Origin: Gammaproteobacteria bacterium
Lineage (GTDB): Bacteria > Pseudomonadota > Gammaproteobacteria > Steroidobacterales > Woeseiaceae
Direction of reading: 5' to 3'
Assembly: GCA_029862045.1 (NCBI GenBank)
Contig: JAOTYE010000027.1
Span: forward strand, 1-44,576
Length of the DNA stretch: 44,576 nucleotides
A model generated the notes under the pieces. It saw only the letters and a list, made by a program, of their open reading frames with translations, did no database searches and was not told the DNA's origin. Position 1 is the first letter of the stretch, and each line of letters starts with the position of its first letter. Made by a program: the position numbers and the translations under genes. Positions 1-8,526 of the stretch are shown in pieces.

Positions 1-75
1 TCGAAGCGCTGGATGCAATACCGGTTGCAGCATAGAATGTGCGATCCACATTAGCCAACAGAGCGTAATTCCAAA

Positions 76-900
76 ATGGGCGCCAAATCAGGTAAGAGAT
101 TCAAGAGGCCGACGATGGCCGAGCGAGCCGATATTCACGAGTTGTATGAAGATTCGGTGCAAAACGTCGAAAATGAGGTCAGCTTCCTGAAAAACACGTT
201 CAGAGAGTTAACGGGCAGAACGGCCTACGTATTTCGAGAGGATTTTTGTGGTACTGCGAGTCTCGCCTGTGAGTGGGTGAAACAGGGCAGCGAGTACTCG
301 GCGATCGGTGTCGATATTGAGCCTGCGGTACTCGAGTGGGGGCGCCGTCACCGGGTCAGCCGCCTCGAAACCGAGGACCAGGCTCGCGTTAGCCTGATCG
401 AATCTGACGTTCAGACGGTTGAGACGCCGAAGGTCGACATACTCGCGGCATTCAATTTCAGTTACTGGATTTTCGAAGAACGGGCACAGATGGTGGGATA
501 CATGCGTCGCTGTCACGGTGCATTGAAGGACGATGGCATTCTGTTCATGGACATGTTCGGAGGACCGGAGTCGTTTGAGGAAACCCGAGAGAAAACCAAG
601 CTCAAAGGATTTACCTATATCTGGCATCAGGCCAAGTTCCATCCTGTAACAAACCACATGCAGTGCTACATTCACTTCAAATTCCCGGATGGGTCAAAGA
701 TCAAGAAAGCGTTCAGCTATTCCTGGCGACTGTATACGGCACCGGAACTGCGCGACATGTTGCTTGAGGCCGGTTTTCGCAATGTCACCGTGTACTGGGA
801 GGGCGAAGACGAGGATGGCGAGGGCAATGGCGAGTTCACACCGGACGAAAAGGGTGAAGCAGATCTTGCCTGGATAGCGTATATTGTGGCTGAAAAATAG
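76..900 (+). CDS. Class I SAM-dependent methyltransferase, substrate unknown
   Basis: A 274-residue protein with a Rossmann-type methyltransferase core. Residues 54-62 (REDFCGTAS) look like the glycine-containing SAM-binding motif I. GVDIEP at 78-83 supplies the acidic residue at the end of strand 2. FNFSYWIF at 126-133 sits at the motif IV position. The C-terminal part (about 215-274) has a second typical block, ending in an acidic stretch at 243-262. Soluble, no signal peptide. It lies 29 bases before the cyclase-FHA gene on the same strand, which may mean co-transcription but does not reveal a substrate. The start has only a weak ribosome site; Met14 is an alternative start. Family assignment is firm, function is not. 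Confidence 0.8.
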   Translation: MGAKSGKRFKRPTMAERADIHELYEDSVQNVENEVSFLKNTFRELTGRTAYVFREDFCGTASLACEWVKQGSEYSAIGVDIEPAVLEWGRRHRVSRLETEDQARVSLIESDVQTVETPKVDILAAFNFSYWIFEERAQMVGYMRRCHGALKDDGILFMDMFGGPESFEETREKTKLKGFTYIWHQAKFHPVTNHMQCYIHFKFPDGSKIKKAFSYSWRLYTAPELRDMLLEAGFRNVTVYWEGEDEDGEGNGEFTPDEKGEADLAWIAYIVAEK

Positions 901-929
901 CTTCTATTTTAGGTAGTTACGGGCACATT

Positions 930-1826
930 ATGGCAAAGGACCTTGAAGTCGCGATCGTGTTCGCAGATGTTGTCGGCAGCACTCAGCTGTACGACAAGTT
1001 TGGTGATACCAAAGCCAGCGAGACGGTCGCCTTGTGCCTGGAGATCATGAAAGATGCGACTCATAACTACAACGGTACCGTTATCAAGACAATTGGTGAC
1101 GAGGTCATGTCTACGTTTGCGACGGTAGAAGAAGCGATGGGTGCGGCTGTGATGATGCAAAAGCGTATCTCGGCCGACAACAAGCAAGAAGGTCGCATCC
1201 CCGTCTCGATCCGCATTGGTTGTCATTTCGGCCCGGTGGTGCAGGAGCAAAACGACATATTCGGCGCTGCCGTGCACACCGCGAATCGCATGACGTCGCA
1301 GGCCAAGGCGCGGCAAATTGTTATCTCGGGCGGCACGGTCGAAAAAATGACCCCGGACCTGCAGAAACAGACGCGCCAGATCGACCTTGCGACAGTGCGG
1401 GGCAAGATCGACGAAGTCGCACTCTTCGAGTTGCTCTGGAACCCGGAAGAAGCGACCAGCATGCTGCCGACGATCGAATGGGAGAGTTCGCCACCCAAGG
1501 CCTCAACGCTGCAACTTAGTTTTCGTGACCAGACGATTGCGGTCACCGATCAGCGCAAGAGTGTGCTCATGGGCCGTGCCGAAGACAACGATCTCGTGAT
1601 CAAGGGCAATCTGATTTCCCGCATTCATGCCAAGCTTGAAATGCGCCGCGGCAAATTTTTGCTCGTCGACCAGAGCACGAACGGTACGTTCGTGCAAAGC
1701 GATCAAGGTGAAGAGACTTTCGTACGCCGCGACTCCACCGAGATTCGTGGCGAAGGGACGATCGGCCTCGGTCGTGCCGAGGGGCCCGGTTCGTCACTGG
1801 CCGTACATTTCAAGACCTTGAAATAG
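930..1826 (+). CDS. Class III adenylate/guanylate cyclase domain fused to FHA domain
   Basis: A 298-residue soluble signalling protein. Residues about 7-165 form a class III nucleotide cyclase domain: FADVVGST contains the first metal Asp (D13), and IKTIGDE contains the likely purine-recognising Lys (K53) and second metal Asp (D57). DIFG at 109-112 is the second base-recognition site. R120 matches the transition-state Arg, but the paired Asn is His116 here. Residues about 195-290 form a forkhead-associated (phosphothreonine-binding) domain with the expected GR (215-216), SRIHA (230-234) and STNGT (249-253) signatures. The likely product is cAMP, with the FHA domain linking activity to a phosphorylated partner; this is inferred from the family. 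No membrane segment or sensor domain. The gene converges with pckG. Confidence 0.9.
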   Translation: MAKDLEVAIVFADVVGSTQLYDKFGDTKASETVALCLEIMKDATHNYNGTVIKTIGDEVMSTFATVEEAMGAAVMMQKRISADNKQEGRIPVSIRIGCHFGPVVQEQNDIFGAAVHTANRMTSQAKARQIVISGGTVEKMTPDLQKQTRQIDLATVRGKIDEVALFELLWNPEEATSMLPTIEWESSPPKASTLQLSFRDQTIAVTDQRKSVLMGRAEDNDLVIKGNLISRIHAKLEMRRGKFLLVDQSTNGTFVQSDQGEETFVRRDSTEIRGEGTIGLGRAEGPGSSLAVHFKTLK

Positions 1827-1840
1827 CCACGGGCAGGACA

Positions 1841-1889
1841 ATGCCCATCTTCTTGGTTCGCGGTGCGGCGCTTTACTGCAGACGGGCAT
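1841..1889. repeat. Intergenic palindromic element, copy 1
   Basis: Bases 1841-1850 pair with 1880-1889 at 9 of 10 positions. The loop carries the core shared with the element at 39409-39461: aligned without gaps, 30 of 38 bases agree (1847-1884 against 39417-39454). It lies between the convergent cyclase-FHA gene and pckG. The arm sequence differs from the other copies although pairing is kept. Identity unknown; no T-tract, so not a classic terminator. Confidence 0.6.
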
Positions 1890-1908
1890 CGCCGTGTCTA
1901 CGGCCAAC

Positions 1909-3660
1909 CTACAGCGCTTGATTCAGCTCCTCGGCAACGCGCTGCTGTTCTGCGCGTAATGCCTCCGGCACTCGGGCGCCAAAGCCGTCCAGGTATTCGC
2001 CGAAGTGGTCATTCTCTTTTTTCCAATGTGCGATATCGATCGATAACAACTCGCGCATCGTTGCGGCACTGATATCGAGCTCGCTGGTATCTATGTCGCC
2101 GTCCTCGGGCAGGTAGCCCACAGGAGTCTCTTTAGCGCCGATACGGTTTTCGCAGCGGTCAATAATCCAGCACAGCACACGCATGTTCTCTCCGAAACCC
2201 GGCCAAAGGAAATTGCCTTCGCCATCCTGGCGAAACCAATTGACGTGAAAGATTCGCGGCAATTTGTCGGTGCGATCGGGGAACGACAGCCAGTGTGTCC
2301 AATAGTCGGCAAAGTTGTAGCCGCAGAACGGCTTCATTGCCATCGGGTCGCGACGGATTACGCCGACCTCGGCAGCGTCTGCCGCCGTTGTCTCCGAGCC
2401 GACACTCGCGCCAACCAGTACACCGTGATTCCAGTCTTTCGCTTCATAGACGAGCGGCGCCAACCGCGCGCGCCGGCCGCCAAACACGATGGCTGAAATT
2501 GGCACACCCTCCGGCGCATCGGCCAGTTTCGAATAGCTGGGATTGTTGGTTGCGGCGACGGTAAAGCGCGAGTTCGGATGTGCCGCTTTGCCATCCGCCG
2601 GGTCGTATTCACGGCCTTGCCAGTCGAAGGCTGGCTCGCCATCCTTCTTGCCTTCCCACCACGGCTCGTTGTCAGTCGTGCGCGCCACATTGGTGAAGAT
2701 CGTGTCGTGCCTGATCATGTCGAATGCGTTCGGGTTGGTTTTCGCATTCGTGCCCGGGACGACCCCGAAATAGCCCGATTCGGGATTGATCGCACGCAAC
2801 CGGCCATCTTCATCCAGATGCAGCCAGGCGATGTCGTCTCCCAATGTCCAGATTTTCCAGCCAGGCAGCGAGTGCGGTGGAATCAGCATGGCCAGGTTGG
2901 TTTTGCCGCAGGCGGATGGAAACGCACAGGCGATGTAATGTGTCTCGCCGTCGGGGCTTTCGAGGCCCATGATCAACATGTGCTCGGCAAGCCAGCCTTC
3001 CTCGCGTGCCTGGAAACTCGCGATCCGCAGCGCATGGCATTTCTTACCCAACAGCGCATTGCCGCCATAGCCCGAACCGATGCTCTTGATCGAGAGTTCA
3101 TCGGGAAAATGCATGATGAAGCGCCGCTCCGGATCAAGATCGCCGGTCGAATGCAGGCCCTTGATGAATTTGCCTTCGCGCTCGATGCGTTCGAGTGGCG
3201 CTGCGCCCATACGCGTCATGATTTTCATGTTGACGACAACGTACGGGCTGTCCGTGATTTCGACGCCACAACGGGAGTAGGGCGAGTCGATCGGTCCCAT
3301 GCAATAGGGGATGACATACATCGTTCGGCCACGCATCGCGCCATCAAATAGCGCGTCAACCTTGGCGTGACCGTCCGCCGGGCTCATCCAGTTGTTGTTG
3401 GGTCCGGCATCTTCCTTGTTTTCCGTGCAGACATACGTCAGGTGCTCGACGCGTGCGACGTCGGTCGGGTCGGATAGGTGCAAATAGCAGTTCGGGTATT
3501 CATCCTGATTGAGCGCAGACAGTGTGCCAGTCGCCTGCATATCTGCAATGAGTTGCTCGTATTCGACCTCACTCCCTGTGCACCAGTGGATGCGGTCCGG
3601 ATTTGTTAATTCGGTAACTTCGTCGACCCACTGTTGGAGCGGCGGGAGGCTGGTTGTCAT
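1909..3660 (-). CDS. pckG: Phosphoenolpyruvate carboxykinase, GTP-dependent
   Basis: Decarboxylates and phosphorylates oxaloacetate to PEP, the first committed step of gluconeogenesis, in the cytosol. The sequence is the GTP family, not the ATP family of E. coli. The nucleotide loop SACGKTN holds the hyper-reactive cysteine of this family (about Cys251), followed by the metal-binding GDDIAW motif (274-279). The 583-residue length is close to the family norm. The start is placed at the ATG beginning MTTSLPPL; 22 further codons upstream are open but the family does not need them. A consensus -10 hexamer lies about 66 bases upstream. The gene is monocistronic, divergent from yoaA and convergent with the cyclase gene. 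Confidence 0.97.
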   Translation of the reverse strand: MTTSLPPLQQWVDEVTELTNPDRIHWCTGSEVEYEQLIADMQATGTLSALNQDEYPNCYLHLSDPTDVARVEHLTYVCTENKEDAGPNNNWMSPADGHAKVDALFDGAMRGRTMYVIPYCMGPIDSPYSRCGVEITDSPYVVVNMKIMTRMGAAPLERIEREGKFIKGLHSTGDLDPERRFIMHFPDELSIKSIGSGYGGNALLGKKCHALRIASFQAREEGWLAEHMLIMGLESPDGETHYIACAFPSACGKTNLAMLIPPHSLPGWKIWTLGDDIAWLHLDEDGRLRAINPESGYFGVVPGTNAKTNPNAFDMIRHDTIFTNVARTTDNEPWWEGKKDGEPAFDWQGREYDPADGKAAHPNSRFTVAATNNPSYSKLADAPEGVPISAIVFGGRRARLAPLVYEAKDWNHGVLVGASVGSETTAADAAEVGVIRRDPMAMKPFCGYNFADYWTHWLSFPDRTDKLPRIFHVNWFRQDGEGNFLWPGFGENMRVLCWIIDRCENRIGAKETPVGYLPEDGDIDTSELDISAATMRELLSIDIAHWKKENDHFGEYLDGFGARVPEALRAEQQRVAEELNQAL

Positions 3661-3725
3661 CGGGATGTCTCGGCAAAAAAAATCTATGGTCAGGCGTGGT
3701 ATCTGTGCACCAGTTCGCAAGCGCA

Positions 3726-3731
3726 ATTATA
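3726..3731 (-). promoter_or_regulatory. Candidate -10 element of the pckG promoter
   Basis: On the minus strand this reads TATAAT, a perfect sigma-70 -10 hexamer, 66 bases before the pckG ATG. No good -35 box lies at 15-18 bases, so the promoter may need an activator. It lies in the 183-base divergent gap between pckG and yoaA; no equally good plus-strand promoter was found for yoaA. Confidence 0.45.
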
Positions 3732-3843
3732 CGAAGAGGAATGCATTCTGCACTACCAAATCTGTGTTATTGCAAATAGTTTCGGGGCGCTTGCCGACCT
3801 GTCGGTCCTTTTAATCGGAAACGAACCGTGTAACCTTTACGCG

Positions 3844-5760
3844 GTGAGGAGCCTTACCGAATTCTTTGGCGACAATAGCCCTTTGAAGAAGCTGCTGCCC
3901 GGGTTTCAGCCACGGGCCGGTCAGGCGTGGATGGCTGAGGCCGTCGCCGAGACCATCGCCAATCTCGATAAGCTCGTCGTGGAGGCCGGGACCGGCACGG
4001 GCAAAACGTTCGCCTATTTATTGCCGGCGCTGCAGAGTGGCCGCAAGACAATCATCTCGACAGGTACCAAGTCGCTTCAGGATCAGCTATATCACCGCGA
4101 TTTGCCGTTGATCAGCAAAGCGGTCGGTCGCCCGGTTTCGACGGCGCTACTGAAAGGCCGCGCCAACTACCTTTGCCTGGAGCGGCTCGATCACGCGGAC
4201 GGCGGCGAGGCGGTGATCGATGATCTGATTGCGGTGCGCGAATGGCGACATCGAACCGAGAGCGGTGATCGGGCCGAATTGACCGACGTCGCCGAGGATT
4301 CGAAGGTCTGGCCGCTTGTGACTTCGACCGTCGATAACTGCCTGGGCCAGAAATGCCCTGAGTATTCCGCGTGTCATGTCGTAAAAGCACGTCGTGCGGC
4401 GCAGGAAGCCGATCTTGTTGTCATTAATCACCATTTGTTGCTCGCGGATCTGGCGATGAAGGAAGAGGGCTTTGTTGAGTTCCTGCCGGGAGCGGAGGCG
4501 ATCATTCTCGATGAGGCGCACCAGATACCCGACCTCGCCGTGCAGTTTTTTGGTGTCGCGCTGGGATCGAGGGAACTCGAGCGACTCGTCGATGAGGTTC
4601 GGGTGGAGACCATGCCGTTTCAGCAGCCCGAATTGCAGCGCCGCATCGACGCATTGCAGACGGCGATTCGAGTACTGCGCGCCGCAGCGCCAAGACAAGA
4701 GGGCCGTCACCAGCTTGGTGAAATTCTCGCCGATATACGCGAGCCACTGGACAGTCTGCGACTTGCGCTCGGTAAACTGAATACGGCGGTTGCCGAAATC
4801 GCAGATGCCTCAATGGAACTCGACAAGCTGCACGAGCAATTGACCAGCGCCACGGAACGTCTCGCCTTGCTCGCAAGCGATGACAGCTGGGATGGTCTGC
4901 GGTGGCTTGAAGTCAATCCGCGGAGCCTGCGTATCAACCTGACACCACTCGATGTCTCTGCAACGCTCAATGGTCTGATCAATCAAGGTCACCAGGCCTG
5001 GATATTCACCTCTGCTACGCTTGCAGTTGCCGAAGACTTTTCGCACTTCGCGTCACGCATGGGTCTGGCAGACGTCAGCGGACTGACATTTCCAAGTCCT
5101 TACGCCGTGGAACGAAACGGGCTTGTCTATTTGCCGCCAGACCTGCCACAACCGTCGGACTTCGGACACACTGATGCGGTGCTCGAATCGGTCGTGCCGC
5201 TGCTCGATATGACGTCGGGCGGAATGTTTTGTCTGTTTACGAGTCACCGTGCATTAAACGCAGCAAAAAAGTGGTTTCGATCGAACAAGAGATTTCTCGG
5301 CGGGCGCAAACTGCTCACCCAGGGCAGTGCTCCGCGTGACGATCTGCTGCGGCGATTTCGAGAGGCAGGGGATGCCGTGTTACTGGGTACCGGGAGCTTC
5401 TGGGAAGGTGTTGACGTCCGCGGCCAGGCCCTGACAGTCGTTGCGATCGACAAACTACCGTTCGCATCGCCTGCCGATCCATTGATGATGGCGCGCCTCG
5501 AATTTATTCGCCGCGAAGGTGGCAACGGGTTTACCGAGCACCAGCTGCCGCAGGCCGTGCTTGCGATGAAGCAGGGCGCCGGGCGGCTCCTGAGGGATCA
5601 GAGCGACTATGGTGTCATCGTGCTCTGCGATCCGCGTGTCACATCGAAGGGCTATGGACGGATGTTTCTGCAGAGCCTGGAACCGATGCCGGCGACGTCG
5701 TCTATCGATGACGTCAGCAGATTTCTGGCCGCGCATGAACGCAAGGGCGCGGTCGCATGA
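3844..5760 (+). CDS. yoaA: DinG/XPD-family ATP-dependent DNA helicase YoaA
   Basis: A superfamily 2 iron-sulfur helicase of 638 residues, almost the length of E. coli YoaA, which acts with DNA polymerase III chi in replication-fork repair. Visible motifs: Walker A GTGTGKT (about 49-55), four cysteines at about 111, 166, 171 and 177 spaced as in the XPD/DinG [4Fe-4S] cluster, Walker B DEAH (223-226), and the C-terminal GAGRLLRD motif VI. The GTG at 3844 is chosen because the protein then begins like YoaA (FFGDNSPLKKLLPGF); the open frame continues 70 codons upstream with no family similarity. The stop overlaps the tsaB start by four bases, and the pair yoaA-tsaB is also adjacent in E. coli, so they are probably one operon. 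Confidence 0.93.
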   Translation: MRSLTEFFGDNSPLKKLLPGFQPRAGQAWMAEAVAETIANLDKLVVEAGTGTGKTFAYLLPALQSGRKTIISTGTKSLQDQLYHRDLPLISKAVGRPVSTALLKGRANYLCLERLDHADGGEAVIDDLIAVREWRHRTESGDRAELTDVAEDSKVWPLVTSTVDNCLGQKCPEYSACHVVKARRAAQEADLVVINHHLLLADLAMKEEGFVEFLPGAEAIILDEAHQIPDLAVQFFGVALGSRELERLVDEVRVETMPFQQPELQRRIDALQTAIRVLRAAAPRQEGRHQLGEILADIREPLDSLRLALGKLNTAVAEIADASMELDKLHEQLTSATERLALLASDDSWDGLRWLEVNPRSLRINLTPLDVSATLNGLINQGHQAWIFTSATLAVAEDFSHFASRMGLADVSGLTFPSPYAVERNGLVYLPPDLPQPSDFGHTDAVLESVVPLLDMTSGGMFCLFTSHRALNAAKKWFRSNKRFLGGRKLLTQGSAPRDDLLRRFREAGDAVLLGTGSFWEGVDVRGQALTVVAIDKLPFASPADPLMMARLEFIRREGGNGFTEHQLPQAVLAMKQGAGRLLRDQSDYGVIVLCDPRVTSKGYGRMFLQSLEPMPATSSIDDVSRFLAAHERKGAVA

Positions 5761-6443
5761 AACTGCTCGCGCTCGATACGTCGTCGATCGCATGCTCCGC
5801 GGCGCTGCAACTCGATGAGCTTTTGATCGAACGGCACGAGGAAAAGCCACGCGAACACACACGATTGCTGATGCCGATGATCGAATCCCTGCTGCGGGAG
5901 TCCGGCGTAACGTTGCCTGAGCTCGATGCGATTGTGCTTGGCAACGGCCCGGGTTCATTTATTGGTATGCGCATCGCCGCGTCGGTTGCGCAGGGACTCG
6001 CTTTCGGATCCGGTCTGAATATCATTCCGGTTTCCTCGCTCGCCGCGATTGCAGCACAGGTCTTCGCAGAGCGCGAGGCAACAGAGGTAATCGTCGCCCA
6101 GGACGCACACATGCACGAAGTGTATCTCGGCATTTATGAAGCTGGCGATTCGAGGCTGCCGGTCGCGGTATTTCCCGAGCGATTGCATGGCACCGACAGA
6201 ATTGCAGAGCTCGGTAGTGCGGCCTACGTTGCCGCAGGCGCCGGCTGGCAGCGTTACCCGGATTTGCTTGCCGCTAATCGCGAGAATCTCGGTGACATCT
6301 CGGATGTCTTGCATCCGCGGGCGACTCACTTGCTACGACTTGGTAGTGCGGCGCTGCGGGAAGGGCATGCAGTCGAACCGCAGGACATCGTGCCGGCGTA
6401 TCTGCGGCAAAAAGTGGCGCAAAAACCCGCTCCGGTCTCGTAA
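5757..6443 (+). CDS. tsaB: tRNA threonylcarbamoyladenosine biosynthesis protein TsaB
   Basis: A 228-residue ASKHA-fold protein, the non-catalytic partner that binds TsaD and TsaE in forming threonylcarbamoyl-adenosine at position 37 of ANN-decoding tRNAs. The N-terminus (LALDTSS) and GNGPGSFIGMRI around 61-72 are the family signatures. Length matches E. coli TsaB (231). The ATG is fixed by the ATGA overlap with yoaA, implying translational coupling. The C-terminal lobe is short and degenerate, as usual for TsaB compared with TsaD. Confidence 0.95.
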   Translation: MKLLALDTSSIACSAALQLDELLIERHEEKPREHTRLLMPMIESLLRESGVTLPELDAIVLGNGPGSFIGMRIAASVAQGLAFGSGLNIIPVSSLAAIAAQVFAEREATEVIVAQDAHMHEVYLGIYEAGDSRLPVAVFPERLHGTDRIAELGSAAYVAAGAGWQRYPDLLAANRENLGDISDVLHPRATHLLRLGSAALREGHAVEPQDIVPAYLRQKVAQKPAPVS

Positions 6444-6483
6444 TGGAATTGTAATATTGTGCTGTTGTTAAGCCCCGGAGTAC

Positions 6484-7788
6484 ATGATGAAACAAAAGCT
6501 CTTCCTACTGTTGGCGATCAATGTATTCGCCTGGTCCACCGCATTTGGCGCGGTCAGCGACGAAGACTTCGAGCAACTGCGCGAACAGCTTGCGGCGGTG
6601 TCGCAACGGCTCGACGAACTTGCCGCTGAGAACACGGAGCTCAGGCGTTCCCAAGCGCAGGCTGTAACGGTTGTCACCGACGTTCAGACAAGCGTTGCGG
6701 AAGTTCAGGAATCCGGCGCCGACGCCGCCCCGGAATCATGGGCCGACCGGATCAGGCTGGACGGCGATTTTCGTTATCGCTACGAGAACATCGACGCTCA
6801 GGGCAGTCCCGAGCGCAACCGCAACCGCATTCGCGCACGCGCCAATATTCGGGCCGATCTGGCAGACGATGTCGAAGTAGGTTTCGGTCTGGCCACGGGC
6901 GGCGACGATCCGGTGTCGGCCAACCAGACCCTGGGTGGTGGCGGTTCGTCGAAAGACATTGCACTGAACCTGGCGTACGTCGACTGGGAAGCGGCTGAAG
7001 GCTTGCACGTGCTCGGCGGCAAGTACAAAAATCCGTTGTTAAGCGTGGGCAAGCAGGCCCTGATGTGGGACGGAGACTGGACGCCGGAGGGCCTCGCTCT
7101 GGCCTACAAGCGCGACTGGTTCTTTGCCAGCGCAATTGGCAGTTATCTCGAGAGCGATAGCGCAAAGGGCAACAACAACTTCGGCTGGGGCGCGCAAATC
7201 GGTGCGGCAGGCGAGATTGGCAGCGCGAAAGTCAAAGGCGGTATTGGCTACTATTCGATCAAGACCAAGGGTGAGGGCACGACATTCGGCGATACCGGTG
7301 ATCCGGGTGATTTTTTCGGCAATACCGCTGTCGAAACCGGTGGTCTCCCGTGCGGTAGCACGCCCGACACCAGCTGCACCTACGTTTACGACTATTTGCT
7401 GACGCAAGTCTTCGCTGAAGCCGCGTTCGATCTCGGTGATTGGCCGACTATCGTCTTTCTCGATTACGTAAACAACAGCGACCCTTCTGATGAGAATACG
7501 GCCTGGACCGTCGGAACCCGAGTTGGGCAAGCCAGAGACCGGGGCCAAACGCAGTTCTCTTATTATTACGCCGAAAAAGAAGCCGACTCCGTGCTCGGCC
7601 TGTTGACAGACTCGGATTTCGCCGGAGGTGGCACTGACAACAAAGGTCACTTCCTGCAGCTGAACTACGGTGTCAACAAGAACTGGACGATCGGTGCTCA
7701 GTACTACATTAACGAGTCCGACCTCAGCTCCGGCAGCAAGAGCGACTACAACCGGCTGATGCTCGACACGCAGTGGAAATGGAAGTAG
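6484..7788 (+). CDS. Putative outer-membrane porin with N-terminal coiled coil
   Basis: A 434-residue precursor. Residues 1-23 form a signal peptide ending near AFGA. Residues about 25-60 are heptad-like and rich in Glu, Leu and Gln (coiled coil), as in porins anchored through a periplasmic stalk. From about residue 85 the protein alternates aromatic and polar residues in short strands typical of a beta barrel, with a series of Arg-rich strands (ERNRNRIRARANIRADL) near the start and a C-terminal strand ending WKWK. Two cysteines eight residues apart (GLPCGSTPDTSC, about 297-306) may close a loop. It resembles the 'putative porin' family of gammaproteobacteria; substrate unknown. It sits alone, 40 bases after tsaB. 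Confidence 0.8.
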   Translation: MMKQKLFLLLAINVFAWSTAFGAVSDEDFEQLREQLAAVSQRLDELAAENTELRRSQAQAVTVVTDVQTSVAEVQESGADAAPESWADRIRLDGDFRYRYENIDAQGSPERNRNRIRARANIRADLADDVEVGFGLATGGDDPVSANQTLGGGGSSKDIALNLAYVDWEAAEGLHVLGGKYKNPLLSVGKQALMWDGDWTPEGLALAYKRDWFFASAIGSYLESDSAKGNNNFGWGAQIGAAGEIGSAKVKGGIGYYSIKTKGEGTTFGDTGDPGDFFGNTAVETGGLPCGSTPDTSCTYVYDYLLTQVFAEAAFDLGDWPTIVFLDYVNNSDPSDENTAWTVGTRVGQARDRGQTQFSYYYAEKEADSVLGLLTDSDFAGGGTDNKGHFLQLNYGVNKNWTIGAQYYINESDLSSGSKSDYNRLMLDTQWKWK

Positions 7789-7907
7789 CCGGCGCGGACA
7801 CTCCGGCCAGGAGCATCTGCGAGTATGTGATCTATATGGTGCGGGGCAAAGATATTCGCCATACTGGCATTTCTGACGCCTCCGCACTCGAATCTGAATA
7901 GGAAGTC

Positions 7908-8402
7908 ATGACCTTACCTGGACGACGCGTACTCAATCTTGCGGGCTTTTTGTGCTGTGTTGGAATGATGGGCTTCGCGCTGTACGCGCAACATGTGTTG
8001 CTGCTCGACCCGTGTCCCCTGTGCGTCTTGCAGCGCGTTGCCGTTATTGGACTCGGTATCGTTTTCCTGATTGCCGCCCTGCATGATCCGAGCGGTTGGG
8101 GACGGCGGGTCTATGCGGTCTTACTCGGGCTATTCGCCGCCGATGGGGCGACCGTAGCCGGATGGCACGTGCGGCTGCAGAACCTGCCGCCCAGTGAGGT
8201 GCCGTCTTGTGGGCCAGGCCTCGACTATATGCTCGAGAATTTTCCGCTCGGCGAAGCCATGCGCATGGTCTTTCAGGGTTCCGGCGAATGCGCCGAAGTC
8301 GCTTGGAGTTTTCTGGGGCTGTCAATGCCTGCATGGGTGTTCATCGGCGTAACCGGACTTGGAATCGCAGGTATCTGGAATAATCTGCGAAAGACGGCAT
8401 AA
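7908..8402 (+). CDS. dsbB: Disulfide bond formation protein B
   Basis: Inner-membrane quinone reductase that re-oxidises periplasmic DsbA. 164 residues with four hydrophobic segments. The first periplasmic loop carries CPLC (Cys36, Cys39), which passes electrons to ubiquinone. The second loop has Cys101 and Cys128, the pair that contacts DsbA. Arg43 follows the CxxC at the place of the conserved quinone-site Arg. All catalytic residues are therefore present. The 119-base gap before it shows no clear promoter, only a weak palindrome just after the porin stop. It converges with dapE across a structured intergenic element. Confidence 0.95.
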   Translation: MTLPGRRVLNLAGFLCCVGMMGFALYAQHVLLLDPCPLCVLQRVAVIGLGIVFLIAALHDPSGWGRRVYAVLLGLFAADGATVAGWHVRLQNLPPSEVPSCGPGLDYMLENFPLGEAMRMVFQGSGECAEVAWSFLGLSMPAWVFIGVTGLGIAGIWNNLRKTA

Positions 8403-8411
8403 TCGCGACCA

Positions 8412-8517
8412 GGACATTCGTTGTCTTCATGGCTCGGTCCGATAGCCTACTAACGATCGGACTGAGACTTTGCACCCTGTCGAGTACGCTGCGCTTTACT
8501 TCTAACAACAAATGTCC
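8412..8517. repeat. Intergenic palindromic element, copy 2, with nested hairpin
   Basis: Outer arms 8412-8424 and 8505-8517 pair at 12 of 13 positions. Inside, 8433-8443 pairs with 8456-8466 (10 Watson-Crick pairs and one G-U, 12-base loop). Both half-cores are identical to the copy at 39409-39461: TCTTCATGGCTCG (8424-8436) and CGCTGCGCTTTACTTC (8487-8502). They are separated by 50 bases here against 3 there. It fills most of the 124-base convergent gap between dsbB and dapE. No T-tract. Confidence 0.7.
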
Positions 8518-8526
8518 AGCCCGCGG

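Noticed and set aside
1..75. C-terminal end of an upstream gene at the left edge
   Set aside because: One frame runs 17 codons to a TAG at 52-54, too short to identify or separate from chance.
1841..1889. The palindromic elements as conserved small peptides (frames reading like F-M-A-R-C-A-A-L-Y-F)
   Set aside because: Two copies share a similar peptide frame, but changes are not concentrated at third positions, frames stop or wander at once, and there is no ribosome site.
2578..3351. 257-codon open frame on the plus strand
   Set aside because: Lies wholly inside pckG on the opposite strand and resembles no known protein.
3661..3843. LexA box controlling yoaA
   Set aside because: No CTGT-N8-ACAG match in the gap; only partial CTGT halves.
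7039..7887. 282-codon open frame on the minus strand
   Set aside because: Antisense to the porin gene; the signal peptide and barrel pattern support the plus-strand gene.
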